Part shown: one piece after another, positions 8,265-15,935 of the stretch
How the letters are laid out: each line of letters starts with the position of its first letter
Position numbering within the stretch: the first letter of the stretch is position 1
DNA from: Flavobacteriales bacterium
GTDB taxonomy: Bacteria; Bacteroidota; Bacteroidia; Flavobacteriales_D; Sanyastnellaceae
Assembly (NCBI GenBank): GCA_022447625.1
Contig: JAKVAX010000009.1
Coordinates: forward strand, 79,760-143,759
DNA: 64,000 bases
Reading direction: 5' to 3'
Made by a program: the position numbers and the translations under genes
The notes under the pieces: generated by a model
Databases searched by the model: none
What the model saw: the letters and a program-made list of their open reading frames with translations, nothing else
Told to the model about the DNA's origin: nothing

Positions 8265-8402
8265 ATGAAAGTAGCAATAATTGGGGCCTCCGGAATGATC
8301 GGCTCGCATCAGCTAGGAGATGCCATGTTCGAAGTTGGAGTTGGCAATACTGAAGCCAATGAATTCCTGAGTAATAAAGAGATTATCGATCTACTCAATT
8401 AA
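8265..8402 (+). pseudogene. Remnant of a Rossmann-fold NAD(P)-binding protein, middle deleted
   Basis: A 45-residue frame opens with M-K-V-A-I-I-G-A-S-G-M-I-G, the exact start of an NAD(P)-binding epimerase/reductase with its G-x-x-G-x-x-G loop. It then jumps to G-D-A-M-F-E-V-G-V-G and ends in N-K-E-I-I-D-L-L-N, which looks like the tail of the same kind of protein. About 150-200 residues of the usual domain are absent, so an internal in-frame deletion is the simplest reading. A small functional peptide cannot be excluded. A longer reading from 8160 has no family-like residues and is not preferred. Confidence 0.6.
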
Positions 8403-8475
8403 CGATGATTCACAGCTCTTCACTTCCTTTCAGAAGTCAATCACCTAATTTCGAGGCTAACATTAATCTACAGCT

Positions 8476-8745
8476 ATGATTTATATCGTTGCCTTGATCG
8501 GGCTCGGGTTTATTGTACTCGAAGGCCCATACAACCGCAGAAACGTCTATGACGCCGCGATTTCCTATGGCCCCGTTCTACCAGATTCTATTTGGTCTGC
8601 CGTATTGAATTACGGTGTATGTAACGGTTCGCTTTTAGAAGAGCTCGGCATTCCCGCTCAAGCAGAAAACGTCCAGATCCGAATTAAATCACGTACGGCC
8701 GGCCGAAACGACGAATGGATTTTAACCACTGATTGCGATTCATGA
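8476..8745 (+). CDS. Small hypothetical protein with N-terminal hydrophobic segment
   Basis: An 89-residue protein of no family I recognise. The N-terminus (M-I-Y-I-V-A-L-I-G-L-G-F-I-V-L) is a short hydrophobic stretch that could be a signal or anchor. The rest is mixed, with two Cys (N-Y-G-V-C-N-G and T-T-D-C-D-S). It overlaps the next gene by ATGA, so the pair is probably translated together. That context suggests a membrane-linked accessory to the HTTM-DCC protein, but this is inference only. Confidence 0.55.
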   Translation: MIYIVALIGLGFIVLEGPYNRRNVYDAAISYGPVLPDSIWSAVLNYGVCNGSLLEELGIPAQAENVQIRIKSRTAGRNDEWILTTDCDS

Positions 8746-9950
8746 AAGGACAAAGTCCATATCAGTTTTCGCTCTTCAGGATTATCCTTGGAGCTTATCT
8801 GGCCATTCACTTTGTTGATCTCATCAGTCACAGCGCTGAAGTATGGAGCGATCGCGGAATGTTCGCAGACCCAAGCTTGAACTTCACGCATGGCGTTGTC
8901 CCGAATATCCTTTTCCTCATTGATTCGCCCGTTGGTATTACTGCGTTTTTAATAGTCATGGCAGCGTTCGCCATACTCTACATGCTCGGCGTTCAACGCA
9001 ACCTCATCAGCCTCATCCTCTGGTATGGTTGGGTTTGCCTTTTTGACCGCAACAACCTTATCGCCAATCCAGGCCTGCCCTTCATCGGTTGGCTGCTATT
9101 AGCTTCTGCTGTTATTCCAAAGGGTGAGCCTTTTTCGCTAGCGCGGAAACGGGAAGGATGGAAAATCCCATCCTGGATATGGATTGGAGCATGGGTGATT
9201 ATGGCCGTGAGTTATACCATCAGCGGAATCGATAAATGGATGAGCCCAAGCTGGCGAGACGGAACAGCCATCCTTCATCTCCTAGAGAATCCTTTAGCGC
9301 GAGCTACAAGTTTAAGAGAAGCCATGGTCTCATTACCTATGTCGGTGATCCATGGCATGACTTGGGGAATTCTTGGACTCGAGATTCTTTTTGGTCCCCT
9401 ATCTCTTTTCGCTAAAACGCGGAAATGGGCTTGGATAGGAATGATCGCCATGCACCTTGGAATTCTTTGTATCGTTGACTTCGCTGACTTGACAATTGGC
9501 ATGCTAATGATCCACGTTTTTACTTTTGACGGACGATGGTTCAAACCCATCTATGCCAAAGAGAAAGCTGTGCTCTTCTTTGACGGTGTGTGCGGTTTGT
9601 GTAATTCATCCGTTGATTGGTTCATGCAAACAGATGAAGAAAAGAGTCTACAATTCGCCCCGTTGCAAAGTGATGTTGCCAAAAAGCTCATCCCTGAAAT
9701 TTTAGGAGGCCCCATGAATACTTTGGTACTCTACAAAGACGGAAAGGTGTTCATCGAATCAACTGCGGTCATTAAATCTGTAACAGGTATGGGGGGTATG
9801 TGGCGCTTCGCGATCATTCTATTGATCATTCCACCCTTCATCAGAAACGCCATTTACCGCTGGATCTCTAAGAACCGTTACACTTGGTTCGGCAAAAAAG
9901 AAAGCTGTCGTATGCCTGCTCCTGAAGAGCGCGAACGTATTCTTTGGTAG
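8742..9950 (+). CDS. HTTM membrane domain fused to a DCC-family thiol-disulfide domain
   Basis: A 402-residue protein; the ATG at 8742 is chosen because it overlaps the preceding stop. Residues 1-265 are strongly hydrophobic, with several helices of the HTTM type related to vitamin K-dependent gamma-carboxylase membrane regions (W-S-D-R-G-M-F-A-D-P near 37, H-L-G-I-L-C near 240). From about residue 275 comes a DUF393/DCC domain: V-L-F-F-D-G-V-C-G-L-C-N, with its D-x-x-C-x-x-C motif. DCC domains are thought to act in thiol-disulfide exchange. Two dispersed hairpins (9133 and 9407) lie in the hydrophobic half. The substrate is unknown. Confidence 0.85.
   Translation: MKGQSPYQFSLFRIILGAYLAIHFVDLISHSAEVWSDRGMFADPSLNFTHGVVPNILFLIDSPVGITAFLIVMAAFAILYMLGVQRNLISLILWYGWVCLFDRNNLIANPGLPFIGWLLLASAVIPKGEPFSLARKREGWKIPSWIWIGAWVIMAVSYTISGIDKWMSPSWRDGTAILHLLENPLARATSLREAMVSLPMSVIHGMTWGILGLEILFGPLSLFAKTRKWAWIGMIAMHLGILCIVDFADLTIGMLMIHVFTFDGRWFKPIYAKEKAVLFFDGVCGLCNSSVDWFMQTDEEKSLQFAPLQSDVAKKLIPEILGGPMNTLVLYKDGKVFIESTAVIKSVTGMGGMWRFAIILLIIPPFIRNAIYRWISKNRYTWFGKKESCRMPAPEERERILW
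9133..9148 (-). repeat. Dispersed hairpin element, copy 2 (consensus core)
   Basis: Coding strand reads TTTCGC-TAGC-GCGGAA, a six-pair stem with one G-T pair and a four-base loop. Inside the HTTM-DCC gene; translated as S-L-A-R-K. Confidence 0.85.
9407..9424 (-). repeat. Dispersed hairpin element, copy 3 (six-base loop)
   Basis: Coding strand reads TTTCGC-TAAAAC-GCGGAA. Both arms are identical to copy 2 but the loop is six bases and unrelated, so only the stem is preserved. Same gene as copy 2. Confidence 0.7.
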
Positions 9951-9982
9951 AGAGTCTTAGCGGATTTCACGACCTTCGTAGT

Positions 9983-10585
9983 ATGAATATCGATCAAGGC
10001 GCTCAACTCCGCGAGATCTACGGAGAACCAAAAGAAAGAACAATGTTAAAAGAGCTTTCTGCCCTTGAACAACATAGCCAACGATTTTTAGCGCTGTGCC
10101 CTTTTGCCGTCATTTCAACAGATGGTGGAGATTACCTTGATGCTTCTCCCCGAGGTGGAGCACCCGGATTCATCAAAGTTCTGAACGATAGCGAATTGAT
10201 CATCCCAGATTCGAAAGGAAACAACCGCGTAGATAGCCTGAGCAACATCGTGGAGACAGGCAAGTTTGCCATGCTCGGTATGATCCCCGGTGTTAATGAA
10301 ACGCTTCGTATTCGAGGTAAAGCGATAGTCTCGAACGATCCTGCGCTACTCGCTCAATTAGATGAAGAACAGAATCCTCCAAAGACATGTATTCACGTGC
10401 AAGTAGAGACGGTATTCTTACATTGCGCCAAAGCATTCATGCGTTCAAAACTCTGGAACGAAGAGGCGAAGATTGAGCGTACTGAATTGCCTACAATGGG
10501 ACAAATGATCAAAGATCAAATAGGCCATAACGACCCGGTAGAGACACAAGAACAGATGGAAAAACGCTACCTGGGCGACATATAA
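9983..10585 (+). CDS. PPOX-class FMN-dependent flavoprotein (pyridoxamine phosphate oxidase-like)
   Basis: A 200-residue protein from the ATG at 9983. An upstream TTG reading that overlaps the previous gene adds 13 residues without family resemblance. The order L-R-E-I-Y-G-E-P, F-A-V-I-S-T, S-P-R-G-G-A-P-G-F, I-P-D-S-K-G-N-N-R-V-D-S-L-S-N-I and T-L-R-I-R-G-K-A is characteristic of the split-barrel FMN proteins of the MSMEG_1061 type. Members bind FMN or F420 and reduce small molecules; the substrate here is unknown. It follows the HTTM-DCC gene by 32 bases and may share its transcript. Confidence 0.82.
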   Translation: MNIDQGAQLREIYGEPKERTMLKELSALEQHSQRFLALCPFAVISTDGGDYLDASPRGGAPGFIKVLNDSELIIPDSKGNNRVDSLSNIVETGKFAMLGMIPGVNETLRIRGKAIVSNDPALLAQLDEEQNPPKTCIHVQVETVFLHCAKAFMRSKLWNEEAKIERTELPTMGQMIKDQIGHNDPVETQEQMEKRYLGDI

Positions 10586-10993
10586 TCACTCCCAAGATTC
10601 AGAGCGACGGTAGACACTGCCTTTGAATACAGCCACATCCACATCGTGTTGATTCGAAACCGTGATATGGTAAATCCCAATTCGGTTCGTAAGTGAAACC
10701 TCTTCCACGCTAGTGGTCAAAACATCACCCTCCATCACCGGCTGAACATGTGAGATACTCGTTTCAACTGAAACACACTTGCGACCATGCGCATTTGCCG
10801 CGAATGCAAGAGCACTATCAGCCAATGCATAGGTGATGCCACCATGGGCTATGCTGAATCCGTTCAACATCTCTTTGCGCACCGTAAGCTTCAAGACGCA
10901 AAAGCCTGCACCTTCTTCAACCCGCTCCAGTCCCAACCATTGTGAGAATGGATCATTGTTGTACATCTTGTCAATAATCTCAGAGGGCGTCAT
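10586..10993 (-). CDS. Hotdog-fold thioesterase, PaaI type
   Basis: A 135-residue protein starting at M-T-P-S-E-I-I-D. This ATG lies 14 bases inside the end of xseB, and longer starts read through xseB in another frame. The signature H-G-G-I-T-Y-A-L-A-D-S-A near residues 50-61 is that of PaaI hydroxyphenylacetyl-CoA thioesterases, with the catalytic Asp in A-D-S. G-L-E-R-V-E-E-G precedes it. In phenylacetate degraders PaaI hydrolyses dead-end CoA thioesters and frees CoA. The paaC-paaD genes at the left edge make that role plausible, although this copy sits 10 kb away in the xse cluster. Confidence 0.85.
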   Translation of the reverse strand: MTPSEIIDKMYNNDPFSQWLGLERVEEGAGFCVLKLTVRKEMLNGFSIAHGGITYALADSALAFAANAHGRKCVSVETSISHVQPVMEGDVLTTSVEEVSLTNRIGIYHITVSNQHDVDVAVFKGSVYRRSESWE

Positions 10994-11225
10994 CGTCTGC
11001 TTCGTCAGGTGTTGGTGATCCAGGATCCTCCATTTTGCGAATGATCTGATTGACCGCGTCTTCAGTGTCACGCAATTTCTCATTGCAGAAATTGATTAAG
11101 AAACTCGCACGCTTCATCTTATCTGCCAACTGATCCACAGAGACTTCTTCGTCTTCGATCATGGCTACAATATCATTGAGCTCCTCGAAGGCCGCTTCAT
11201 AGGTCAAATCTTCTTTTTTCGCCAT
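10980..11225 (-). CDS. xseB: Exodeoxyribonuclease VII small subunit
   Basis: An 81-residue protein starting at M-A-K-K-E-D-L-T-Y. The pattern T-Y-E-A-A-F-E-E-L-N-D-I-V and V-S-V-D-Q-L-A-D-K-M-K-R-A, followed by C-N-E-K-L-R, is the two-helix XseB hairpin. An acidic tail (P-D-E-A-D-D-D) follows. Several XseB chains wrap each XseA in the nuclease that cuts single-stranded DNA to oligonucleotides in mismatch and crosslink repair. It starts 13 bases after the stop of the PLP decarboxylase gene, which separates it from xseA. Confidence 0.9.
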   Translation of the reverse strand: MAKKEDLTYEAAFEELNDIVAMIEDEEVSVDQLADKMKRASFLINFCNEKLRDTEDAVNQIIRKMEDPGSPTPDEADDDAL

Positions 11226-11238
11226 ACCCCGAAGGTAA

Positions 11239-12498
11239 TCATTCAGCGTTGATACTGCTTGATTCAATGCGGTCAAGAAGAACTACAAGACGATCGAGAG
11301 TAACGTGATCCATTACTACCACCTTCACCCACTTCGGATCGTGGTGATTATCTGGTACCAAGCCGAACTCTTCTGCTACTTCTGGTGCAACAGCCTTCGC
11401 ATCAATCGTGACTATATTGGAATAAGGTTGGCGGAAAAATGCGATCCCTTTCTGCTCCAATTGCGCGGCAAAGCGAGCTGCACGCTGTTGTAGGATATTG
11501 ACTTTCTCTTCCCATCCGAACCTTCCATAAGTCATCAAGATCATCCAAATGGCAATGGCATTTGCTCCAGAGCGACTTCCAATCAACGTTGAATCTTCAC
11601 CTTCTACATAACTCGCTTCACTGGTATACGTGTAGTGCATGTAGTTCTTACGAATCAAGAAAATCCCAGTTCCGTAGGGTGCTTGAACCATCTTGTGGGC
11701 GTCGAGCGTCACAGAATTAATCTCAGGTCGACTGAAATCTAGATGTTGTTGGCTTTGTGTGAAGGGATAGAAGAAGCCTCCGTATGCGCCGTCCACATGA
11801 ACGCGAAATTCGAAGGAGCGTTTGTTCAACGCTTTCAAATAAGTATCGAGGTCATCAACAGAACCAAACATGGTGGTCATCATGTTGACATAGAGAATCA
11901 CATACTTAATGCCCTTTGCTTCAAAACCATCCAGCGTGCGCTCTAGCTCTGCTATGTTCACCTGACGCGTTTGCTCATCTACTTCCACCTGTGCAATGTC
12001 AATCGACAGCAAATTCGAGGCTTTATGCTGCGAGTAGTGGCTATCACTTGAACATAGAATGGCAATCTCTTTTTGGCTAGCGCCGAACCGTTCCATGAAT
12101 TCATTGCGGTAAATCCACGCGGCTTGAACGTTGGCTTCGGTTCCACCAGAGCTAACATACCCATCAAAATCTTCCGCTTCGTCTCCATTCAAGATCTTCT
12201 TTGCACACAGCTCAATCAACTCCGCTTCAATGCTATGTGTTCCGCGGAAGAAAGATTCAGAATTCCCGCTCGTATGGCATCCAATGTGATTGGGGTTGCG
12301 AACCAATGCACTCAAAAATGGTGCATCCTTTAGGAAAGGCAAATCGCCACGAAAAACCTTCGGGTCAAGATGCGAACCAGGCACTCCAATGACTTCTTCG
12401 TTATAGAAATTTACATTCGCGTCTAGCGCTTCAAACACACGCTCCTTGATCTGGTCATGTGTCAACTTCTTCCAATAGTTCTTGCTCGGTGTAGACAT
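11239..12498 (-). CDS. PLP-dependent group II decarboxylase-like enzyme
   Basis: A 419-residue fold-type I PLP enzyme of the aromatic amino acid/glutamate decarboxylase group. Y-V-S-S-G-G-T-E-A-N near residues 118-127 binds the phosphate. V-H-V-D-G-A-Y-G-G near 233 supplies the Asp that contacts the pyridine nitrogen. T-L-D-A-H-K-M near 265-271 holds the Schiff-base Lys. Which amino acid it decarboxylates cannot be told; tyrosine, aspartate or diaminobutyrate are all possible. It lies between xseA and xseB, an unusual place. A TAnnTTTG element at 12504-12511 (minus strand) puts the transcript start very near the ATG. Confidence 0.83.
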   Translation of the reverse strand: MSTPSKNYWKKLTHDQIKERVFEALDANVNFYNEEVIGVPGSHLDPKVFRGDLPFLKDAPFLSALVRNPNHIGCHTSGNSESFFRGTHSIEAELIELCAKKILNGDEAEDFDGYVSSGGTEANVQAAWIYRNEFMERFGASQKEIAILCSSDSHYSQHKASNLLSIDIAQVEVDEQTRQVNIAELERTLDGFEAKGIKYVILYVNMMTTMFGSVDDLDTYLKALNKRSFEFRVHVDGAYGGFFYPFTQSQQHLDFSRPEINSVTLDAHKMVQAPYGTGIFLIRKNYMHYTYTSEASYVEGEDSTLIGSRSGANAIAIWMILMTYGRFGWEEKVNILQQRAARFAAQLEQKGIAFFRQPYSNIVTIDAKAVAPEVAEEFGLVPDNHHDPKWVKVVVMDHVTLDRLVVLLDRIESSSINAE

Positions 12499-12503
12499 GG
12501 ACG

Positions 12504-12511
12504 CAAAAGTA
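12504..12511 (-). promoter_or_regulatory. Bacteroidota -7 element (TACTTTTG) of the PLP decarboxylase gene
   Basis: The minus strand reads TACTTTTG, matching TAnnTTTG, only five bases from the ATG at 12498. Initiation would fall almost on the start codon, giving a leaderless or nearly leaderless message. Confidence 0.5.
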
Positions 12512-12543
12512 CTGCTTCCCTAATGCTTATTGTCTGGGAAATG

Positions 12544-13968
12544 TCAGTTTTTAGGACTGATTTTCTTCACTTCTGCAGCAATCTTCTCCGCGTGTGTTTC
12601 AATTTCAATCGCATCTCCAGTCTTCAATTCAGAAGCGTCTTTTACAATCTTACCATCAACAGAAAGCAATGTGTAGCCCTTCTTCAACAGCTTTCTAGGG
12701 TCACTCAAGCGAATGATCTGTTGAATTTGTTCCAACTTCATGTGCTCTCTATCAAGTTGGTGCTCTTGCAATTGAATCAACTTGCTTTGCTTCTCGAATA
12801 CTTGCCTGTTCTCATGGAGAATACGGGCACGAAGTGTTGGTTTAATCGAGGCAAACAACACATTCAGCGCGTTCTTTCGAGAAGAAATATTCTTCACACC
12901 ATAACGTTGAATGACATTCGAAAACCCAGCAATCGATCGCTGTTGCCGATGTAAAATGCGTGGCACCAAAGCAGAAATACTCAATGAAGCCTGTCTCAAT
13001 TCAGACGTGTTCTGATCTATGAGTTCCTTTCCACTGATCATCAATGCCTCACGCAATCCTGCTACATGTTCTTCTGAACGTCGGTTATGAAGTAAAATGG
13101 CTTCAGCTACTTTCGTTGGTGTCTTGTGAGATGTATGGCAGAACAAATCAACAATGGTTTGATCTCGCTGGTGTCCTATTCCGGCCCACAAGGGAACCTG
13201 GCTTTTCGCTACCTCTCTATTCAACCCGAAATCGTCAAAAACAAAGAGATCAGTTTGAGCACCTCCCCCTCGAATCATAACTGCAAGGTCATAAGGATCA
13301 GGGTTCGAAGAAATCTCGTGCATGCGCCTGCTCAAGGTAACACCTGCCTCTAAGCCTTGTACACGGCTGAAATACAAATCAACATGGAAGGTGTAGCCAT
13401 AAGGGTTCCCTTCTAGGCTGTGCATGAAGTCTTCGTAACCGGCTGCACCTGGTGAAGTGATCACCGCCATCCGCTTGATGATTCGAGGAAGCGCAAGATC
13501 TTGGTTCTGAGTGTGGAAAGTATCGCCGACTTTCTGAATGAAATCAGGATAGCGTTTCACCAATTTGTTAAGGGTCTCACGTCGCTTGCGCTCCATTTGT
13601 CCCATGGTGAAGGCTTCATTCATGTCAATCACTGTCAGCTTCAATCCATATTGCTGATGGAATGAAACCTCTGCTTTGATCATGACCTCCAACCCACTGG
13701 TGAATCGTTGTCCGGTTTCTCGCTCAAATCTCGAGATGGCTTCAAAACCAGGACTCCATGCCACCACCTGCATTTTCGCTTTCAAGCGATCAGCTCCTTC
13801 TTCTTTCTCGATTAAGTCAAAAAAGTGCCAACTTCGGTTGGGGTATGCTTTGTGACCGCTTACCTCTCCAATCACCCAAAATGTTCGCCCACTAAAGCGC
13901 TTCTGGAAGAAGTCATCCAGTGCGTTCGTTAGTTCTGAAAGTTTTAATGTCGGAGACTCAGTTGACAT
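12544..13968 (-). CDS. xseA: Exodeoxyribonuclease VII large subunit
   Basis: A 474-residue protein. The N-terminal OB fold (L-S-E-L-T-N-A-L, F-W-V-I-G-E-V-S-G-H-K) is followed by the catalytic core: I-T-S-P-G-A-A-G-Y-E-D-F near residue 171, I-R-G-G-G-A-Q-T-D-L near 230-239, G-I-G-H-Q-R-D near 266, and T-P-T-K-V-A-E near 288. A long coiled-coil region and a C-terminal beta segment (G-Y-T-L-L-S-V-D-G-K) complete the family layout. With XseB it degrades single-stranded DNA from both ends without ATP. Its partner xseB is not adjacent but lies beyond the decarboxylase gene on the same strand. Confidence 0.93.
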   Translation of the reverse strand: MSTESPTLKLSELTNALDDFFQKRFSGRTFWVIGEVSGHKAYPNRSWHFFDLIEKEEGADRLKAKMQVVAWSPGFEAISRFERETGQRFTSGLEVMIKAEVSFHQQYGLKLTVIDMNEAFTMGQMERKRRETLNKLVKRYPDFIQKVGDTFHTQNQDLALPRIIKRMAVITSPGAAGYEDFMHSLEGNPYGYTFHVDLYFSRVQGLEAGVTLSRRMHEISSNPDPYDLAVMIRGGGAQTDLFVFDDFGLNREVAKSQVPLWAGIGHQRDQTIVDLFCHTSHKTPTKVAEAILLHNRRSEEHVAGLREALMISGKELIDQNTSELRQASLSISALVPRILHRQQRSIAGFSNVIQRYGVKNISSRKNALNVLFASIKPTLRARILHENRQVFEKQSKLIQLQEHQLDREHMKLEQIQQIIRLSDPRKLLKKGYTLLSVDGKIVKDASELKTGDAIEIETHAEKIAAEVKKISPKN

Positions 13969-14050
13969 ATCGGAAAGCTGTAAATTGTGTCAGTGGATTC
14001 CTACTCAGAATATAGGAAGTTATCCGATTTCAATTCCCTTGTGACCATGT

Positions 14051-14058
14051 TAAATTTG
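14051..14058 (+). promoter_or_regulatory. Bacteroidota -7 element (TAAATTTG) of the H-NOX gene
   Basis: TAAATTTG matches TAnnTTTG 15 bases before the ATG at 14074, in the only gap between the divergent xseA and H-NOX genes. Confidence 0.45.
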
Positions 14059-14073
14059 AACAAAATCAAATAA

Positions 14074-14613
14074 ATGAAAGGAGTAGTTTTTACCGAGTTC
14101 TTAGAGATGGTCGAAGATAAATTCGGCTTTGACATTGCTGACAAAATCATTAACAACGCCGACCTACCAAGTGGTGGTGTCTATACTGCCGTAGGAACAT
14201 ACGATCACAATGAAATGGCGCAGTTGGTTACCAATCTCAGTGGTGAATCTGGTCTGAGCATACCTCAACTTCTAAACGCATACGGGAATCACCTATTCGC
14301 CCGGTTCGCTTCTGGTTATGGGCAATTCTTCGACGGCGTTACCGATGGCTTCATATTCCTAGAACAAATTGAAGGATACATCCACGTAGAGGTACGCAAA
14401 CTATATCCTGATGCTGAGCTCCCGAGTTTTGAGACCAAACGTATTGACGACAATACTCTTGAAATGATTTACACCTCAGAGCGTCGCATGGGCGACTTCG
14501 CCGAAGGTCTTATTGAAGGATGTGCAACACACTTCAAGGAGACTTACGATATCAGTAAAGAGAATATGGAGGATAGCGGTAAGGTCGTTCGATTCACCAT
14601 CAGCCGTTCATGA
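14074..14613 (+). CDS. H-NOX haem-nitric oxide sensor protein
   Basis: A 179-residue single-domain H-NOX (HNOB) protein. M-K-G-V-V-F-T-E-F starts the fold. His104 in G-Y-I-H-V-E-V-R-K-L-Y-P is the likely proximal haem ligand. Y-T-S-E-R at 133-137 is the Y-x-S-x-R triad that binds the haem propionates. Such proteins bind NO at picomolar to nanomolar levels and change the activity of a partner kinase or cyclase. The next gene overlaps by four bases (ATGA) and encodes a hybrid histidine kinase, the known partner type, so this is very probably an NO-responsive pair in the cytosol. Confidence 0.93.
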   Translation: MKGVVFTEFLEMVEDKFGFDIADKIINNADLPSGGVYTAVGTYDHNEMAQLVTNLSGESGLSIPQLLNAYGNHLFARFASGYGQFFDGVTDGFIFLEQIEGYIHVEVRKLYPDAELPSFETKRIDDNTLEMIYTSERRMGDFAEGLIEGCATHFKETYDISKENMEDSGKVVRFTISRS

Positions 14614-15935
14614 GCGACCTCGAGTCACTAAAAAATATCATCCGACGGGAACGTCAGGCACGTAAGAATGCCGAGTTGATCATTGAAGAAAAATCTCGGG
14701 AGTTGTTTGCTCTGAACCAAGAGCTTCAGGAAATCAATGACTCCTTAGAAATCAAGATCAAGGAACGTACGCACGAACTGCAAGAAGCCATGGAAGCTAC
14801 CGAAGCTTCATCGAGAGCGAAATCAGAGTTCCTCTCAAACATGAGCCATGAGATCCGCACGCCTTTGAATGCGATTGTGGGTCTTACTGAAATCTTGCGC
14901 ATGCAAGAGCTCCCAGACAAGGGCGCTGAACTCGTTCAGAACGTCAAGCACAGCGCAGATACACTGATGTCTTTGATCAACGACATCCTTGATTTCTCTG
15001 CCATTGAATCTGGAAAAATCAGCTTCGAAGAAACCAACTTTGACTTCCCTTATATCTGTCGTCGTTTGAAAGAGACTTTCCGCCACCAAGCGAGTGAGAA
15101 GGGTCTCAAGTTCGTACTCACCATTGACGACGATATTCCGCAACAACTCATTGGAGATCCTACCAAACTCAATCAGGTATTAATCAACCTGATCGGAAAT
15201 GCATTGAAGTTTACCGATGTGGGTAAGATTCGCATGGATGCTGAACTCATTGAGAAAACAGATGACACGGTACGAATTCAAATCGAGGTAACTGACTCAG
15301 GAGTGGGTATTCCAGAAGACCGTGTTGACTCGATCTTCCAGAAATTTGAGCAAGCTGAATCCTCCACCAAACGAAAGTTCGGAGGAACAGGTCTTGGACT
15401 TGCAATCACCAAAGAACTCATTGAACTCCAAGGCGGAAAGATCTGGGTAGAGAGCACTTATGGTAAAGGCTCCACTTTCGGGTTTGAGCTTGGATACAAA
15501 ATAGGTCAGGGAAGTACCATTACAGATGCTTCCAGTGAGGTAATCAATACGGAAACTGACATTAACGGCTTAAGAATACTTCTTGCTGAGGATATTGAAA
15601 TGAATCAATACCTGATGAAGCAGATTTTCTCTCAATGGAACATTGTACCTGACATTGCTGAGAATGGTCTCGTGGTTCTAGAAAAAATGGCTAGCGCAGA
15701 ATACGATATTCTGCTTTTGGATATGCACATGCCTGAAATGGATGGGCTTGAAACGGCCACAAATATTCGTGCTGGAAAAGTGAAACAGAAGGACATTCCT
15801 ATCGTTGGACTAACTGCGGATGTATTCACTGAAACAAGAGATGCATTATTGAAGGCTGGGGTAACTTCTTTTCTCACCAAGCCAATCAACATTCCTCAGC
15901 TCTACAAGAAGTTGAAAGAGATCAACGCAAAATGA
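14610..15935 (+). CDS. Hybrid histidine kinase partnered with H-NOX
   Basis: A 441-residue soluble protein with no membrane segment or periplasmic sensor. Residues 1-70 form a coiled coil. The HisKA domain has F-L-S-N-M-S-H-E-I-R-T-P-L-N, with phospho-accepting His80. The ATPase domain has L-I-N-L-I-G-N-A-L-K-F-T, D-S-G-V-G-I and G-G-T-G-L-G-L-A-I. A C-terminal receiver domain has L-L-A-E-D, D-M-H-M-P-E-M-D-G and a late T-K-P. It is thus built to take its input from the H-NOX protein. No phosphotransfer protein or output regulator is encoded in the pair, so the next step is elsewhere. The end overlaps the convergent adhesin gene by 14 bases. Confidence 0.92.
   Translation: MSDLESLKNIIRRERQARKNAELIIEEKSRELFALNQELQEINDSLEIKIKERTHELQEAMEATEASSRAKSEFLSNMSHEIRTPLNAIVGLTEILRMQELPDKGAELVQNVKHSADTLMSLINDILDFSAIESGKISFEETNFDFPYICRRLKETFRHQASEKGLKFVLTIDDDIPQQLIGDPTKLNQVLINLIGNALKFTDVGKIRMDAELIEKTDDTVRIQIEVTDSGVGIPEDRVDSIFQKFEQAESSTKRKFGGTGLGLAITKELIELQGGKIWVESTYGKGSTFGFELGYKIGQGSTITDASSEVINTETDINGLRILLAEDIEMNQYLMKQIFSQWNIVPDIAENGLVVLEKMASAEYDILLLDMHMPEMDGLETATNIRAGKVKQKDIPIVGLTADVFTETRDALLKAGVTSFLTKPINIPQLYKKLKEINAK

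Noticed and set aside
8160..8402. An 80-residue gene starting at 8160
   Set aside because: The first 35 residues resemble nothing, and the natural start of the Rossmann motif is the ATG at 8265. The longer frame also overlaps the divergent sorA-like start.
12071..12090. Hairpin-like word TTTTGGCTAGCGCCGAA in the PLP decarboxylase gene
   Set aside because: It encodes F-G-A-S-Q in an ordinary stretch, and the arms do not match the family (GGC/GCC instead of CGC/GCGG). The same F-G-A-S-Q word occurs in truA, so it looks like shared codons, not the element.
15078..15095. TTCCGC-CACCAA-GCGAGT in the hybrid kinase gene
   Set aside because: Only the inner arm bases match, and the peptide (F-R-H-Q-A) is common in kinases; a chance match is likely.
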